NCBI GenBank assembly: GCA_013298625.1
Contig: JAAFIF010000004.1
Span: forward strand, 1 to 64,000
Length of the DNA: 64,000 nt
Direction: 5' to 3'
Source of the DNA: Myxococcales bacterium
GTDB lineage: Bacteria > Myxococcota_A > Polyangia > Polyangiales > Ga0077539
The first letter of the stretch is position 1, and every line of letters starts with the position of its first letter. The position numbers were made by a program, and so were the translations under genes. The notes under the pieces are model-generated. The model was given only the letters and a program-made list of their open reading frames with translations. It was not told the origin of the DNA and ran no database searches. Below are positions 18,190 to 28,519 of the stretch, one piece after another.

Positions 18190-19316
18190 CCTTCGTGCTC
18201 CATCGCCCTTCTTCGAGCCGCTTCGTAGACCTCATCGGACAGCGAAAGACCCAGCGAGTGTAGCTCCTCTGAACACTTCGGCATGTGCCCCGTCGCTTCG
18301 AGCACCGTGTCGAGCGTCCCGTCGGGACGTCGCCCGAGCGTCCTGCGCTCGAAGATGCTCGCGAGTTGATAGGTCATCGTGTGCGGGTCGTACCCGACGC
18401 ACTCGGCGATGTGCGTGAGCTTGCGCGAGCCGTCGGACAAGCGCGCGCACTGAACGATGATGTTGATCGCGCTCGCGAGCTGCAAGCGCAACGCAGAGAG
18501 CGGCATCTCGACGTCGCTCATCATCGCCATCGTCTCGAGGCGGGTCATCGTGTCGTTGGGGTACGTCGCGTGCGCCGTGCCCATGCACCCGCCGTGACCC
18601 GAGGTCATCGCCTGCACCAGCTCGAGCGCTTCTCCGCCGCGGATTTCTCCGACCACGATGCGGTCGGGACGCATGCGCAGCGTCGCGCGAAACAGGTCGC
18701 GGATCGTCACCTTGCCGCGCCCTTTGCTGTCTCCGTGCTTCGCCTCGAGCTGCACGACGTGCACCTTCTGCAGCTGCACCTCGCGCGTGTCCTCGATGAT
18801 CACGATGCGCTCGCCGTCGGGGATGAAGCTCGACAGCGCGTTGAGCATCGAGGTCTTGCCCGAGCCCGTGCCGCCGGCGACGATCACGTTTTGCTTGGCG
18901 ATCACCAGCGATTCGAGCGCCTGCGCCGCCGCGGGCGTCATCGAGCCGAACTCGACCAGGCGCTGCACGGTCAACGTCTCGCGAAAGAACCGACGGATCG
19001 AGACCATCGGCGACTCGGTGGCCGGCGGACACACCGCCGCGACGCGCGAGCCGTCCGGCAAGCGTCCCTCCAAGATCGGGTGATGATCGTCCACCATCGT
19101 CCCCACGAACTGCGCGAGGTTTCGAAGCGCGGACATCAGCGACTCGACGTTGGGAAACTTCGCGTCCGTGAGCTCCAGCTTGCCTCGACGCTCGATGAAG
19201 ATCTGGTTGGGACCGTTGATCATCACCTCCGACACCTTGGGATCATCCAAGAAGGGTCGGATGGGAGCGAAGAAGTTCAGCAGCGTCTCTTCGTAGACTT
19301 CCTTCGGGATCGGCAT
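18186..19316 (-). CDS. CpaF/TadA-type secretion ATPase, short form
   Basis: 376 residues. It contains the CpaF core: KVSEVMINGPNQIFIERRGK, RLPDGSRVAAVCPP, Walker [12 protein letters not shown], the Asp box [29 protein letters not shown] (Walker B) and GHGGCMGTAHATYP (His box). It lacks the N-terminal region of the other CpaF in this locus and has no FHA domain. It would energise pilus assembly or retraction as a hexamer at the inner membrane. Having a second ATPase in one Tad block raises the possibility of separate extension and retraction motors, which is inference. Confidence 0.85.
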   Translation of the reverse strand: MPIPKEVYEETLLNFFAPIRPFLDDPKVSEVMINGPNQIFIERRGKLELTDAKFPNVESLMSALRNLAQFVGTMVDDHHPILEGRLPDGSRVAAVCPPATESPMVSIRRFFRETLTVQRLVEFGSMTPAAAQALESLVIAKQNVIVAGGTGSGKTSMLNALSSFIPDGERIVIIEDTREVQLQKVHVVQLEAKHGDSKGRGKVTIRDLFRATLRMRPDRIVVGEIRGGEALELVQAMTSGHGGCMGTAHATYPNDTMTRLETMAMMSDVEMPLSALRLQLASAINIIVQCARLSDGSRKLTHIAECVGYDPHTMTYQLASIFERRTLGRRPDGTLDTVLEATGHMPKCSEELHSLGLSLSDEVYEAARRRAMEHEG

Positions 19317-19357
19317 CGACGCACCAGTGGGGCAGGCGAGCGTGTCGCGTGAGCGTA

Positions 19358-20116
19358 CTACCTTGGACGCGCCGCGTCCGAGCCCCTGACAACACCACCA
19401 ACACCGCCATCCGCGCTAGCGCTCACTGCACCATTCGTCGCGCCCGCATCCGCCGACACTGTCACCAACACGCCCTGGCCCCCCGCGGCCTCGATGGCCC
19501 GCGTCTCTTGGGCGCCCTCGTCGACCCTGCGCAGCAGCCCCGCGCGCGCGGCGCCCGCGTGCTCGCCGTCCGGCGCAAGCTCGAGATACCGGCGAAAGTG
19601 CTGGTCCGCCACGGCCAGGTTCTGCAGGTCGTCTCGGTACAGCGACCCGAGCAAGAACTCGGAGTCCGCGTGGTTGGGGTTGTGCCGAAGCACCAGCTCC
19701 AGGTGACGACTCGCGGTCAGCGGCTCGTTGAGTCCCACGTGAATCGACGCCACGAGAAAGCGCAGCGACCACGCCTCTTCGTGCTCGCTCAGGTAGGGCC
19801 GCGCGTACTCGACCGCGGCCCGATACCGGTGGGCGTTGATGCACACCCGCAGCAGCCTCGGCAGCAGCCGCTCGGGCGGCGCGCCCCGCTGCAGCGCCGC
19901 CGCGAGGTACTGCTCGGCGCGCGTGAAGTCCCCGCTGGTGGCCGCAGACTCGCCGTCGTTGGCCATCTGCTCCCAGCGAATCCTGCGCATCTGCTCGACC
20001 TGCGCGCGCACCTCGGGAGACTCGGTCTCGCGGCCGCTCTGCGTGGTCGCGCAGCGCGTCGCCAGCACCGCGAGCCCCGCGAGCCAAAGCGCCCCCCGCG
20101 ATCGGCGATCGGTCAC
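19358..20116 (-). CDS. TPR protein, TadD-like
   Basis: 252 residues. The GTG start at 20116 overlaps the upstream TGA (GTGA). A hydrophobic N-terminus (GALWLAGLAVLATRC) suggests export, though Arg before Cys makes a lipobox doubtful. Three or four TPR units follow (GDFTRAEQYLAAALQRG, HRYRAAVEYARPYL, RHLELVLRHNPNHADSEFLL). TPR proteins (TadD) accompany Tad systems and are thought to help secretin or pilus assembly. The C-terminus is Ala/Gly-rich. Confidence 0.75.
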   Translation of the reverse strand: MTDRRSRGALWLAGLAVLATRCATTQSGRETESPEVRAQVEQMRRIRWEQMANDGESAATSGDFTRAEQYLAAALQRGAPPERLLPRLLRVCINAHRYRAAVEYARPYLSEHEEAWSLRFLVASIHVGLNEPLTASRHLELVLRHNPNHADSEFLLGSLYRDDLQNLAVADQHFRRYLELAPDGEHAGAARAGLLRRVDEGAQETRAIEAAGGQGVLVTVSADAGATNGAVSASADGGVGGVVRGSDAARPR

Positions 20117-21000
20117 CGCTGCGCCTGCGCTCGGTCGACCTGCAGCGCGAGCCGACGCTCGAGGTTGCGCAGGCCGGTCATGTACTCGCCCGGTCGGTGC
20201 TCGATGAAGTTGAGCATCAAGCGCACTTCGACCACGGCGTCCGCGTGTCGCTCTTGCTCGATCGCGCGCTCGAGGCGAAAGCGATGGTTGAGAAACTCGC
20301 GCTCGACGCGGTCTTTGAGCTGCTGCGCGCTGGCCATCTCGCGCTGCGCTCGCTCGTTTTGCCCCGCCACGCGAAAGCACGACGCGGCGTTGGCGAACAA
20401 GCTCACGGCCTCGACGCCGTCTTGCGTGCGAAACGGCATGCGCTCGGCCTTGGCCGCGGCCTGCCGCGCGAACTCGCCCGCTTGCGAGAGCGCGCGCTCT
20501 TGGTCGCCCGCCTGGCACGTGCGCTCGAGGGACTCGAACATCGCCGGGGGCTCGCCGCGGGGCTTGGCCACGCCGGTCTCGCCGTCGCCGCCGAGCATGA
20601 TGTAGCCGAGCAGCGCGACGCCGACGACCGCGGCGCCCAGGATCACTGGGCTGGGCTTGTCGTCCTTCTTCTTCTCGGGCTTCGCCTCGGCGCTGCCAGG
20701 CGCGCCCGAGTTCTTCAGCTGAATCCTGACGCCGCCGATGAACAGCTCGGCGCCCCACGGCACCACGCTTCGCTCGATCGGAACGCCGTTGAACATCACC
20801 GGCGTCGGCGCTCCGCGCGCGATCGCCACGTAGCACCCGTCGGGGCGGGGAGAGAGCAGGACGTGCTCGCGCGCGATTTCAGCGCGGTCGATCACCACCT
20901 GACACGACGGCGAGCTGCCGACGAGAATGCGCTCGCCCACGAGCTCTACGGTCCACTGTTGCCCATCCGGTGTGAGCACCTCGACGAACGGCGACGCCAT
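20113..21000 (-). CDS. FHA-like domain protein with one membrane helix
   Basis: 295 residues. An N-terminal FHA-like fold (ILVGSSPSCQVVIDRAEIAREHVLLS, so GSS...REHV instead of GR...SRxH) is followed by a Lys-rich stretch, a membrane helix (VILGAAVVGVALLGYIML, about residue 125) and a helical periplasmic part. It sits between TadC and the TPR gene in the same transcript and has the same plan as the 16648-18189 protein. The FHA binding residues look altered, so phosphopeptide binding is not assured. Confidence 0.75.
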   Translation of the reverse strand: MASPFVEVLTPDGQQWTVELVGERILVGSSPSCQVVIDRAEIAREHVLLSPRPDGCYVAIARGAPTPVMFNGVPIERSVVPWGAELFIGGVRIQLKNSGAPGSAEAKPEKKKDDKPSPVILGAAVVGVALLGYIMLGGDGETGVAKPRGEPPAMFESLERTCQAGDQERALSQAGEFARQAAAKAERMPFRTQDGVEAVSLFANAASCFRVAGQNERAQREMASAQQLKDRVEREFLNHRFRLERAIEQERHADAVVEVRLMLNFIEHRPGEYMTGLRNLERRLALQVDRAQAQR

Positions 21001-21006
21001 CGGTCA

Positions 21007-21921
21007 TCAGTCCTTTCCTTGAGCCATGCTAACGATGAACGGGCCGAGGATGATCATCAGCACGCACAAGAAGATCATCATGAGCGGGCCGATCATCATC
21101 ACGCCCGCGCGCGCCGCGCCTTCTTCTGCAGCCACCGACCGACGCATGCGCAGCGTCGTCGCCTGGATCACCAACACGTCCGCGAGCGGGTTGCCCTTCT
21201 CTTCCGACTGGATCACGGACTGAACGAAGTCCTTCACCGCGTCGGTCGGGCATCGCTCGGCGAAGCCCTCGAGCGCTTGCTTGCGCGTGCGGCCGAGGTC
21301 CAGCTCGTTTTGAATCCGCAGCATCTCTTCGACGAGCGGATCGCTCTTGTCCGGGGCCTTGTCCGTCACCTGCCGAAGCGCGCCCGGAAAGTCCAAGCCC
21401 GCGCCCATCGCCAGCGACGCCAGGTCGATCGCGTACGGCAACCCGCGGTTGACGAACTTGAACCGATCCGCGACCGCCCCCGAAATCTGCAAGTACGGCG
21501 TCATCAAGCCGAGCGCGCCGACCATCACGGCGAACATCGGGCTCACCACGTCGGGCGTGACGACGTAGCCCACGAGACCCAGACCCGTGAAGAAAATCCC
21601 AGAGAGAAACGAGAGCGCCAGGTACTCGTCCGGCGTCAGTCCCATGATCTCTCCGGCGTGCAGCACCTGCTCGGCGATCTGCGGCCGGTACTTGTCGAAC
21701 AAGCGGATGCTCGCGAAGCGCGCGGCGAAGAAGCGCATCAGCGGCTCGACCGCGGCGAACCACCCGCCCTGCTTCAACGCTTGCGCGCGCTTGAGCCCCT
21801 TCAAGCCCACGGTCACGCGCGGAGCGGCCTCGAGCCCAGCGAACACAAAGGTGAACAGCCCGAGCCCGGCGAGGATGATCGCCGTCGCTGCGATCCGAAG
21901 TGCAAAGGTCGATGCGGACAT
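21007..21921 (-). CDS. tadC: Tad pilus inner-membrane protein TadC (T2SSF family)
   Basis: 304 residues. An N-terminal membrane helix and C-terminal membrane helices flank a T2SSF domain with LASLAMGAGLDFPGALRQV and VIQSEEKGNPLADVL, the pattern of TadC proteins. It would form the inner-membrane platform with TadB, driven by CpaF. It follows the TadB gene by 21 bp. Confidence 0.85.
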   Translation of the reverse strand: MSASTFALRIAATAIILAGLGLFTFVFAGLEAAPRVTVGLKGLKRAQALKQGGWFAAVEPLMRFFAARFASIRLFDKYRPQIAEQVLHAGEIMGLTPDEYLALSFLSGIFFTGLGLVGYVVTPDVVSPMFAVMVGALGLMTPYLQISGAVADRFKFVNRGLPYAIDLASLAMGAGLDFPGALRQVTDKAPDKSDPLVEEMLRIQNELDLGRTRKQALEGFAERCPTDAVKDFVQSVIQSEEKGNPLADVLVIQATTLRMRRSVAAEEGAARAGVMMIGPLMMIFLCVLMIILGPFIVSMAQGKD

Positions 21922-21942
21922 GTCGCTGGTCCTCTCTCCGCT

Positions 21943-22806
21943 TCAGATGTCCACGTTCAAGATCCGCCGCGCGGCGATGATCGCGAGGATCCAGAGGACG
22001 CCAGCGCCGAACATCAGCAGGTAGCCGACGAAGCTCGTCCACATGGGCTTGAGCCAGGTCGGGTCCATCGCCTGCAGCACGATCACCATCACGAAGGGCA
22101 TCGCGCCGAGCACCCAGGCCTGGCTCTTTCCTTCGGCGGTCTTCGTGCGAACGACGCCCTCGAGGCGGGCCATCTCGCGCAGCGTCGAGGCCGATCGCTC
22201 GAGGATCTTCGGGAGATCTCCGCCCGTCTGCCGACCGATCAACAGCGTCGCCATCGCTGACGAGAACGTCCGGCTCTCGATGCGCGTCGCCATGTTCATC
22301 AGCGCCTGATCGAGCGGCGTGCCGAGGTTGTACTCCTTGAGCGCGTACTCGACGTCCTCTTTGATCGCCCCGCGGATCAAGATCGCCGTCGACCGCAGCG
22401 CGTCACCGAGCGACGGCGACACCTTGAGCGCGTTGGCCAACGCCACGAGAAAGCTGTCGAGCATGTCGTCGATGCTTCGACGCCGCTTGTCCAGCTTGTC
22501 CTCGAGCATGATCTTCGGAATGATCGCCGCGCCCACGGTCACGAGCAGCAAGATCGTCTCGCCGAACAACAGCGCGAGCACCACCGAGCCGACCATCACC
22601 GCCGCTTGCTGCTGCGCGATCTTCAGGCCCGTCGTCGGCATGTACTGCAAGCGCACGAGCCGCTCGAGGTCCTCTGCGTACGCCATGAAGGCCTTGTACG
22701 GAGCGCCCTCGGTGTCCGTCATGAGCAGATAGACCACCGCCGCCGCGCCGCCCGAGATCAGCAGCGCCGCGAGCCAACCCACCAGCGTCCACTTCGAGAT
22801 GATCAC
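21943..22806 (-). CDS. tadB: Tad pilus inner-membrane protein TadB (T2SSF family)
   Basis: 287 residues. The GTG at 22806 overlaps the CpaF stop (GTGA). An N-terminal helix (WLAALLISGGAAAVVYLLM), a second helix pair and a T2SSF domain with SIDDMLDSFLVALANALKVSPSLGDAL and LLIGRQTGGDLPKIL are typical of TadB. It is the partner of TadC in the platform. Confidence 0.85.
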   Translation of the reverse strand: MIISKWTLVGWLAALLISGGAAAVVYLLMTDTEGAPYKAFMAYAEDLERLVRLQYMPTTGLKIAQQQAAVMVGSVVLALLFGETILLLVTVGAAIIPKIMLEDKLDKRRRSIDDMLDSFLVALANALKVSPSLGDALRSTAILIRGAIKEDVEYALKEYNLGTPLDQALMNMATRIESRTFSSAMATLLIGRQTGGDLPKILERSASTLREMARLEGVVRTKTAEGKSQAWVLGAMPFVMVIVLQAMDPTWLKPMWTSFVGYLLMFGAGVLWILAIIAARRILNVDI

Positions 22807-24650
22807 AGGAAGTCGCTCCCCTGTACGAGACCGTACGCGATGAACACATCGAGAAACGACGGGAGATACCCGGTCGCGCGAAACTCTCCGACCACCTTGC
22901 CCTCTGCGTTGGTGCCCGTGCGCACGAACTTGAAGATCTCTCGCAACGTGATGTCCCCGTTGTCGTCGATCCCGCACACCTCGGCGATGTTCGTCACGCG
23001 ACGAGAGCCGTCGTTGAAGCGCGACTGCTGCACCACCAGGTGAACGCTGTTCGCGATCTGCTCGCGGATCGCGCGCGCCGGCAAGTCCAGCCCGCTCATC
23101 AGCGAGAGCGTCTCCAAGCGCGCGATCGCCTCCTTCGGCGAGTTGGCGTGCGTGGTCGTCAGCGAGCCGTCGTGGCCCGTGTTCATCGCCTGCAACATGT
23201 CGAGCGCCTCGCCGCCGCGGCACTCTCCGATCACGATTCGATCGGGGCGCATGCGCAGCGCGTTCTTCACGAGGTCGCGGATCGAGTACTCGCCCTTGCC
23301 CTCCATGTTGGGCGGCTTCGACTCGAGCGCCACCACGTGCGGCTGCGAGAGCTGTAGCTCGGCGGCGTCTTCGATGGTCACGATGCGCTCGTCCTCGGGG
23401 ATCGCCGAGGACAAGACGTTGAGCAGCGTGGTCTTTCCTGAGCCCGTTCCGCCAGAGATGACGATGTTCTTCTTCGCCTTCACGCTGCGCTGAAGAAACC
23501 GCCCCATCTGCTCGGTCATGCCGCCGAACCCGACGAGGTCGTGCAAGCGCAACGGAGACTTGCTGAACTTACGGATCGTGATGCACGAGCCCTTGAGCGC
23601 CAGCGGCTTGATCACCGCGTTGACGCGCGAGCCGTCCTTCAAGCGCGCGTCCACGAGCGGCGTGCTCTCGTCGATTCGCCGTCCGAGCGGCGTCACGATG
23701 CGCTCGATCACCGCGCGCACCGCTTCGTCATCGGTGAACCGCGCGTCCGCCCGGACGAGCCGCCCCTTCTGCTCGATGAAGATCGTCTGCGCGTCGACCA
23801 CCATGATCTCGGAGATCTTCGGGTTCGCCAGAAACGCCTCGAGCGGCCCGAGCCCCAAGGACTCATCGGCCATCTCTTGCTTGAGCGCTTGCAGGTCGGT
23901 CCCGTGCGGAATCTCGCTCTGCAGCTGCGAGACGATGCGATTGAGCGCGTCCATCACGCGCGGTCGCATCACCTTGTCGTCCATCTTCGTGCGGTCGATC
24001 GACGCGAGGTCGAGGTTCTCGAGCAGCATCCGGTGGATCTTCTTGCGCGTCACCACCGAGACGCCCGCCGTCGGTCCGCCCGGCCCGCGCGCCTCTTGCG
24101 CCGGAGCCTGCTGCGCTTGACTCACCGGCGGAACAGCAGCGCCCGTCGCCGGCATCACCGTCTGTGCGCCCGGACGATTCGCCGGAGGAACAGCAGGCGG
24201 TCGCCCCGGAGCCCCCGCAGGCGGCACCGCCATCGGCACGGGGCCAGCGGTCGGCGGGCGCGTCGGCGGCTGCGGCGGGCGCGCCGCGCTCGTGGGCATC
24301 TGCTGCATGGGCGACTGCATCGGCTGCATCGCCGGAGCGCCCAAGGTCACCACGCCTTCGACGCGAACGATGTACGGGCCGATGTACATGGGCGTCCCGA
24401 ACGGCACGCGCGTCACTTGCCGGTGCAAGCGAATGTCACCGACCCGCGTCCCGTTCGCCGAGCTGTCGCGAACGTCCACGTACATGGGCGTCGCGAGCAG
24501 CGCGATGTGCTTGCGAGAGATCTCTGGCGACGCGAGCACGACCGTGCACGACTCGTCGCGACCGATCGTGACCTCACCGTCCGCGGGGATCTCGAAGGTC
24601 TCCGCGGGTGCGCCCGGCGTCTCGATCGTCAGCGTCAGCACATCCGCCAT
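22803..24650 (-). CDS. CpaF/TadA secretion ATPase with N-terminal FHA domain
   Basis: 615 residues. Residues about 20-100 form an FHA domain with all core motifs ([22 protein letters not shown]), so phosphothreonine binding is likely. A Pro/Gln/Met-rich linker of about 95 residues follows, then a full CpaF ATPase: [18 protein letters not shown], Walker [39 protein letters not shown] and THANSPKEA. It powers Flp pilus assembly. An FHA domain fused to the motor suggests that a Ser/Thr kinase controls it. The TadB gene starts inside its stop codon. Confidence 0.9.
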   Translation of the reverse strand: MADVLTLTIETPGAPAETFEIPADGEVTIGRDESCTVVLASPEISRKHIALLATPMYVDVRDSSANGTRVGDIRLHRQVTRVPFGTPMYIGPYIVRVEGVVTLGAPAMQPMQSPMQQMPTSAARPPQPPTRPPTAGPVPMAVPPAGAPGRPPAVPPANRPGAQTVMPATGAAVPPVSQAQQAPAQEARGPGGPTAGVSVVTRKKIHRMLLENLDLASIDRTKMDDKVMRPRVMDALNRIVSQLQSEIPHGTDLQALKQEMADESLGLGPLEAFLANPKISEIMVVDAQTIFIEQKGRLVRADARFTDDEAVRAVIERIVTPLGRRIDESTPLVDARLKDGSRVNAVIKPLALKGSCITIRKFSKSPLRLHDLVGFGGMTEQMGRFLQRSVKAKKNIVISGGTGSGKTTLLNVLSSAIPEDERIVTIEDAAELQLSQPHVVALESKPPNMEGKGEYSIRDLVKNALRMRPDRIVIGECRGGEALDMLQAMNTGHDGSLTTTHANSPKEAIARLETLSLMSGLDLPARAIREQIANSVHLVVQQSRFNDGSRRVTNIAEVCGIDDNGDITLREIFKFVRTGTNAEGKVVGEFRATGYLPSFLDVFIAYGLVQGSDFL

Positions 24651-24715
24651 AGCTCAATCCGCCTCGTTCGCCTCGTGCATCTCGAGGGCGACGCGCGCGC
24701 GCGCCGTCCTTCACT

Positions 24716-26080
24716 TCAACGCTGCTGGTTGTTGCCCGTCGCAGGACGCGGAACGAGGTTCGCCTCGCCTACGTTTCCGCCGAACTCTTCGTACGACCGA
24801 AGCGCGTTCGCCACGCGATCCTCGGACTGACGGCTCATCCCTTCGATCACCGTCGGGACGATGAAGAGCACCATTTCGTTCTCTTGATCGCGCCTCGACT
24901 GCGAGCCGAAGAGCGCCCCCACCACGGGGATCTGCGCGAGCCCAGGCAGGCCCTGCGAGCCCACGGTGAGCGCCCTTCCGCGCATCCCGCCCAGCACCAT
25001 CGACTGACCGAGCTGCAGGTTCACCAGCGTCTCGATCTGCGACACGTTGCGTCCCGGGATGTCCGCGCCGTTCTCCACCAGCTCGGAGATGTCCGCCACC
25101 ACGCGCACGTCTACGCGCGACGTGCTCGGGTCGAACCGCGGCGTCACCGTCAGCGTCGTGCCGAAGGTGATCGGCTGCACCGTCGAGGTCAGACCGTTGG
25201 CCACGCGAACGTTCACTTCGCCGCCCGAGCGAAACTTCGCCTCGACGCCGTTCGCCGTGATCAGCGTCGACTGACGGTGCACGCGCGCCCAGCCCGCGCC
25301 GGACGCGAGGTCCACCCGCGGCAGCGCCTGCTGCACGATGCCCGTGAGGTTGAGGCCCGCCGGCGCCGTTCCGCCGAGGAGCGGGAGCGTGAGGTTCGCG
25401 CGGATCGAGTCCGTCTCGCCAGAGCCGCCGTAGGACGACGGCCAGCGAATGCCGAACACGTAGTTCGCGTTGCGAGAGAGCTCGACGAAGTACAGATCGA
25501 TGCGGACGTTGATGCGCCGCTCGACGATCGTCGGGTCCACGGTCACCAGCGACTCGACCTGCCCAGGATAGAGCAGCGCGATCTGCTGCACCCTGCGCTG
25601 CTGCTGATCGTTGGCGACGCCGCCCTCGAGAAACAGCCTGCCGCCCACCTGGTTGATCGTCACGCCAGAGTAGCCCTGCAGCAGCTGCTGCAGGTTCTGA
25701 CGCACGGTCTCCATCGGCATGCGAAACACGTTGATCGAGTACGTCTGCTGCGATCCGTCGTTGCGGATCACCAAGAGCGACGTGTTGCCCGCGCGCTGAC
25801 CGACCAGGATGATGCGAGAGCCATCGGACGGAATGCGCACGTCCACGATGCCCGGCGCGCCCTCCGAGTAGCTGCGGATGCCCGCCGCCGGAAGGATGTA
25901 CTGCTCGTTGACCGCCAGCGAAATCTCGTTGCCCGGCTGCGCGCCCTGCGCGGGCCGCGCGCCGCCCGTGCTCGGCGCGGTCTGCGCGAACACGACGCCG
26001 CTCGCGCTGATCACGCCGATCGCCAGCAGCGCCGCGACGCCGTTCTTCACTCTGTTGTTCACCACGTCAGTCCTCTTCAC
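24716..26080 (-). CDS. cpaC: Tad pilus outer-membrane secretin CpaC/RcpA
   Basis: 454 residues with a signal peptide ending near VVFAQ. The N-terminal pilus-secretin domain has ISLAVNEQYILPAAGI and GNTSLLVIRNDG, a BON-like part has VTINQVGGRLFLEGGV, and the secretin core ends in LPGLAQIPVVGALFGS and ENEMVLFIVPTVI. It forms the outer-membrane channel of the pilus. Its start overlaps the CpaB stop by 4 bp. Confidence 0.88.
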   Translation of the reverse strand: MKRTDVVNNRVKNGVAALLAIGVISASGVVFAQTAPSTGGARPAQGAQPGNEISLAVNEQYILPAAGIRSYSEGAPGIVDVRIPSDGSRIILVGQRAGNTSLLVIRNDGSQQTYSINVFRMPMETVRQNLQQLLQGYSGVTINQVGGRLFLEGGVANDQQQRRVQQIALLYPGQVESLVTVDPTIVERRINVRIDLYFVELSRNANYVFGIRWPSSYGGSGETDSIRANLTLPLLGGTAPAGLNLTGIVQQALPRVDLASGAGWARVHRQSTLITANGVEAKFRSGGEVNVRVANGLTSTVQPITFGTTLTVTPRFDPSTSRVDVRVVADISELVENGADIPGRNVSQIETLVNLQLGQSMVLGGMRGRALTVGSQGLPGLAQIPVVGALFGSQSRRDQENEMVLFIVPTVIEGMSRQSEDRVANALRSYEEFGGNVGEANLVPRPATGNNQQR

Positions 26081-26913
26081 CGGTTGCCCGAGCCCGTAAT
26101 GTTCTCGATGCGCGGCTGCGCTGGCGCGGTGCCACGCACGCGCTGCTGCTGTTGGTCGCGCGACTGAATCAGGTTGGCCATCGAGGTCTCGGGCAAGCCC
26201 TCGACCACGTTGATGTCATCCGGGTTGCGCATCACCAGCGACAAGCGGCCGCGATCCTGCGCGAACACCAGCAGCGCCGCCTCTTCGAGCGTCACCGAGA
26301 GCGTCACCATCGAGATGTTCTGCCCCGCCTGGCCGCCGTTGTTGCCCGGCTGCGCGCCCGCGCCCTGCTGCGCGGTCTGCAGCTCGCCGCCGAGGTCGCG
26401 CCCCGCCGCGAGGGTCAGCACGTTCTGCAACAGCGGGAGCGTCACGCGGTCGCCTTCGCCCGTCGTGCGAGACATCGTCGCGAACACGTCCACGCGATCG
26501 CCCGCCCGGATTAGACCGCTGAAGCTCGACGTCCCGTCAGCTCGAACCGTCACCGCGCGCATGCCCGTCCGCACCAACAGCGAGAGCTCGCGACGGCCGT
26601 TGCTCGTGGTCGACAGGTCCGTCCACAAGAGCGCCTGGTTCGCGCGCACCGCGCCCGAGCTCTGCACGCCGATCACCCGGTTCATGTCCGACTGACGGAT
26701 GTGCCGATCCTCGAGGTACGCCTCTGGAATCTCTCGAAACCCGAGCTTCGCCGCCTGCAGCGGCTCGCCCGCCGCGATGTCGCTCACGGCAAAGAGGATT
26801 CTGATCTTGGGACCGCCGGAGGTCTCGCGCTCGAACTGCTTCTGGTACACCACCAGCAGCAGGAGCCCGACGAGCACCGCCGCGACCGACACCCACAGCG
26901 CTTTGCGATTCAT
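26077..26913 (-). CDS. cpaB: Flp pilus assembly protein CpaB/RcpC
   Basis: 278 residues. An N-terminal membrane anchor (ALWVSVAAVLVGLLLLVVY) precedes a SAF domain (FAVSDIAAGEPLQAAKLGFR) and the RcpC region (VTVRADGTSSFSGLIRAGDRVDVFATM). CpaB proteins sit in the periplasm and work with the secretin. The gap upstream (26914-27010) has no gene and might hold an internal promoter. Confidence 0.87.
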   Translation of the reverse strand: MNRKALWVSVAAVLVGLLLLVVYQKQFERETSGGPKIRILFAVSDIAAGEPLQAAKLGFREIPEAYLEDRHIRQSDMNRVIGVQSSGAVRANQALLWTDLSTTSNGRRELSLLVRTGMRAVTVRADGTSSFSGLIRAGDRVDVFATMSRTTGEGDRVTLPLLQNVLTLAAGRDLGGELQTAQQGAGAQPGNNGGQAGQNISMVTLSVTLEEAALLVFAQDRGRLSLVMRNPDDINVVEGLPETSMANLIQSRDQQQQRVRGTAPAQPRIENITGSGNR

Positions 26914-27010
26914 GGTCGCTCCGTCATCCTGTTCGAGGGCTTCGCGCGATGACGATCAACGGATGATTGCCACGCCGCGACTCCCGATCTTCGTACCACA
27001 GTCCTTGTTC

Positions 27011-28507
27011 TCACTGAACACTTAGAAATGCACTCCACGCACGGCTTGCGTCCGGCGGCAGCGCCGCGCGGCGAAGCAGCGTCCCCGTGGGCCCCACGCG
27101 AAACGCGCGCCAGCGCCCCGAGCGCACGAGCGCCTGGTTCACTGGGCCGAACTCTTCGAACCGCTCGAGGTAGAGCACGTCGAACTGCTCCCAGCGCGCG
27201 AGGCCGCGCGGTGAGCGGTCCTTCTCGCGAGCGGAATGAGCAAGAAAATCACGTGCTTTCCAGAGTTCGAACCGGATGTCGTACTGCAGCTTGCCCCGCA
27301 GCCGGTGCTCGGTCAGCAGCGCCCGATCCACGTGCGCCAGGTCGACGTAGAGCTTCTCCCCACGCGAAGAAGCCTCGACCAACGTCTGGGTCACCTCGCT
27401 GAAGCGATCGCGCGCGAAGCCCCGCCGCGCGTAGAACGACCCTGCGATCACGCACACCGCGCTGATCCACGGCAGCGGCCGCGCCCAGCGATCCCCTCGC
27501 ACGCGAAAGCGCAAGAGCGACTCGCCGAGCGCGTCGTCGATCCACCCTGCTCCGAAGCGCGCGATCACCACGGCGAACCAGATCTGGTGCCGCACCGACC
27601 AGAACCCGAGGAGCATAAACGCCGCGCCCAGACCCACGCCAAACGGGTCCCGTCGCCAGGCTCGACCGCGCAGCACCGCGGCGACCACGACCGCCACCAC
27701 CGCGTAGTACCAGGGCGTGAGCGAGAGCGTCGCGGCGGACCACTCGACCACGCGCGCGCGCAACAGCGGGTTGGCCAGCGTGCCACGGTAGTGCGAGAGC
27801 GCGTGAACACCGTACGGACTCGCGAACAGCGAGGCCGCGCACAGCGCTGCGAGCACGAGCTCAGCGGCGATGTCGCCGCGCTTCCATGTTCGTCCGCGCA
27901 CGAGCAACCGCCAGACGATCAACACCGGGACGAGCGGCGCGGACCCGTGAATGTTCGCCCACAGCAGCGCCAACACGAGCACCGCGCCCCGCCGCGGCCA
28001 CGAGGGCTCGCGGTCGAGCAGCGCGAGCGTCAGCACGAACAAGAACTCTGCGAACGACTGCGCCCGCGCCGCGCCGAACGGGATCGCCACGATGCTCGCG
28101 AGCATCACGACCAACGCGGGCCTCAGCGTCCTTCGCTCGTCCGACCAGTGCACGCCCGAGAGCACCCAGGTCATGAGCGCAGCGCGCACGAGCACGATGC
28201 CCACGACGCCAGCAGCTGCATAGATTCCGTACCAGATCGCGTGGGCGAGCCACTGCAGATCCACCCACGGCGCGCCCATCGCGAGCAGCGTGTCGTCGTT
28301 GACGCGAGGCAACCCCTCGCGGACGATCCGCTGCCCGAAGCGCAAATTGAACCACGTGTCCGCGGTGATCACGCCCTCGGCGCGCAGCGCGAACGCGATG
28401 AGCACGACGAACGAGACGAGCCGAGCGCTCACGGCGGCGCCTTCGACGCGCTCTGATGGACGCCCCTCTCCGCTCCCCTCGGCGTCTTCGATCGAACCGT
28501 CGCTCAA
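27011..28507 (-). CDS. Polytopic membrane protein, unknown function
   Basis: 498 residues with about ten membrane helices in the first 370, then a soluble C-terminal domain. The early motif DTWFNLRFGQRIVREGLPRV, with WVDLQWLAHAIWY shortly after, resembles membrane proteins related to lipid-linked glycosyltransferases. It starts 12 bp after the preceding Tad gene. A role in modifying the pilus or envelope is possible but not shown. Confidence 0.65.
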   Translation of the reverse strand: MSDGSIEDAEGSGEGRPSERVEGAAVSARLVSFVVLIAFALRAEGVITADTWFNLRFGQRIVREGLPRVNDDTLLAMGAPWVDLQWLAHAIWYGIYAAAGVVGIVLVRAALMTWVLSGVHWSDERRTLRPALVVMLASIVAIPFGAARAQSFAEFLFVLTLALLDREPSWPRRGAVLVLALLWANIHGSAPLVPVLIVWRLLVRGRTWKRGDIAAELVLAALCAASLFASPYGVHALSHYRGTLANPLLRARVVEWSAATLSLTPWYYAVVAVVVAAVLRGRAWRRDPFGVGLGAAFMLLGFWSVRHQIWFAVVIARFGAGWIDDALGESLLRFRVRGDRWARPLPWISAVCVIAGSFYARRGFARDRFSEVTQTLVEASSRGEKLYVDLAHVDRALLTEHRLRGKLQYDIRFELWKARDFLAHSAREKDRSPRGLARWEQFDVLYLERFEEFGPVNQALVRSGRWRAFRVGPTGTLLRRAALPPDASRAWSAFLSVQ

Positions 28508-28519
28508 CCGCGGCTCGCG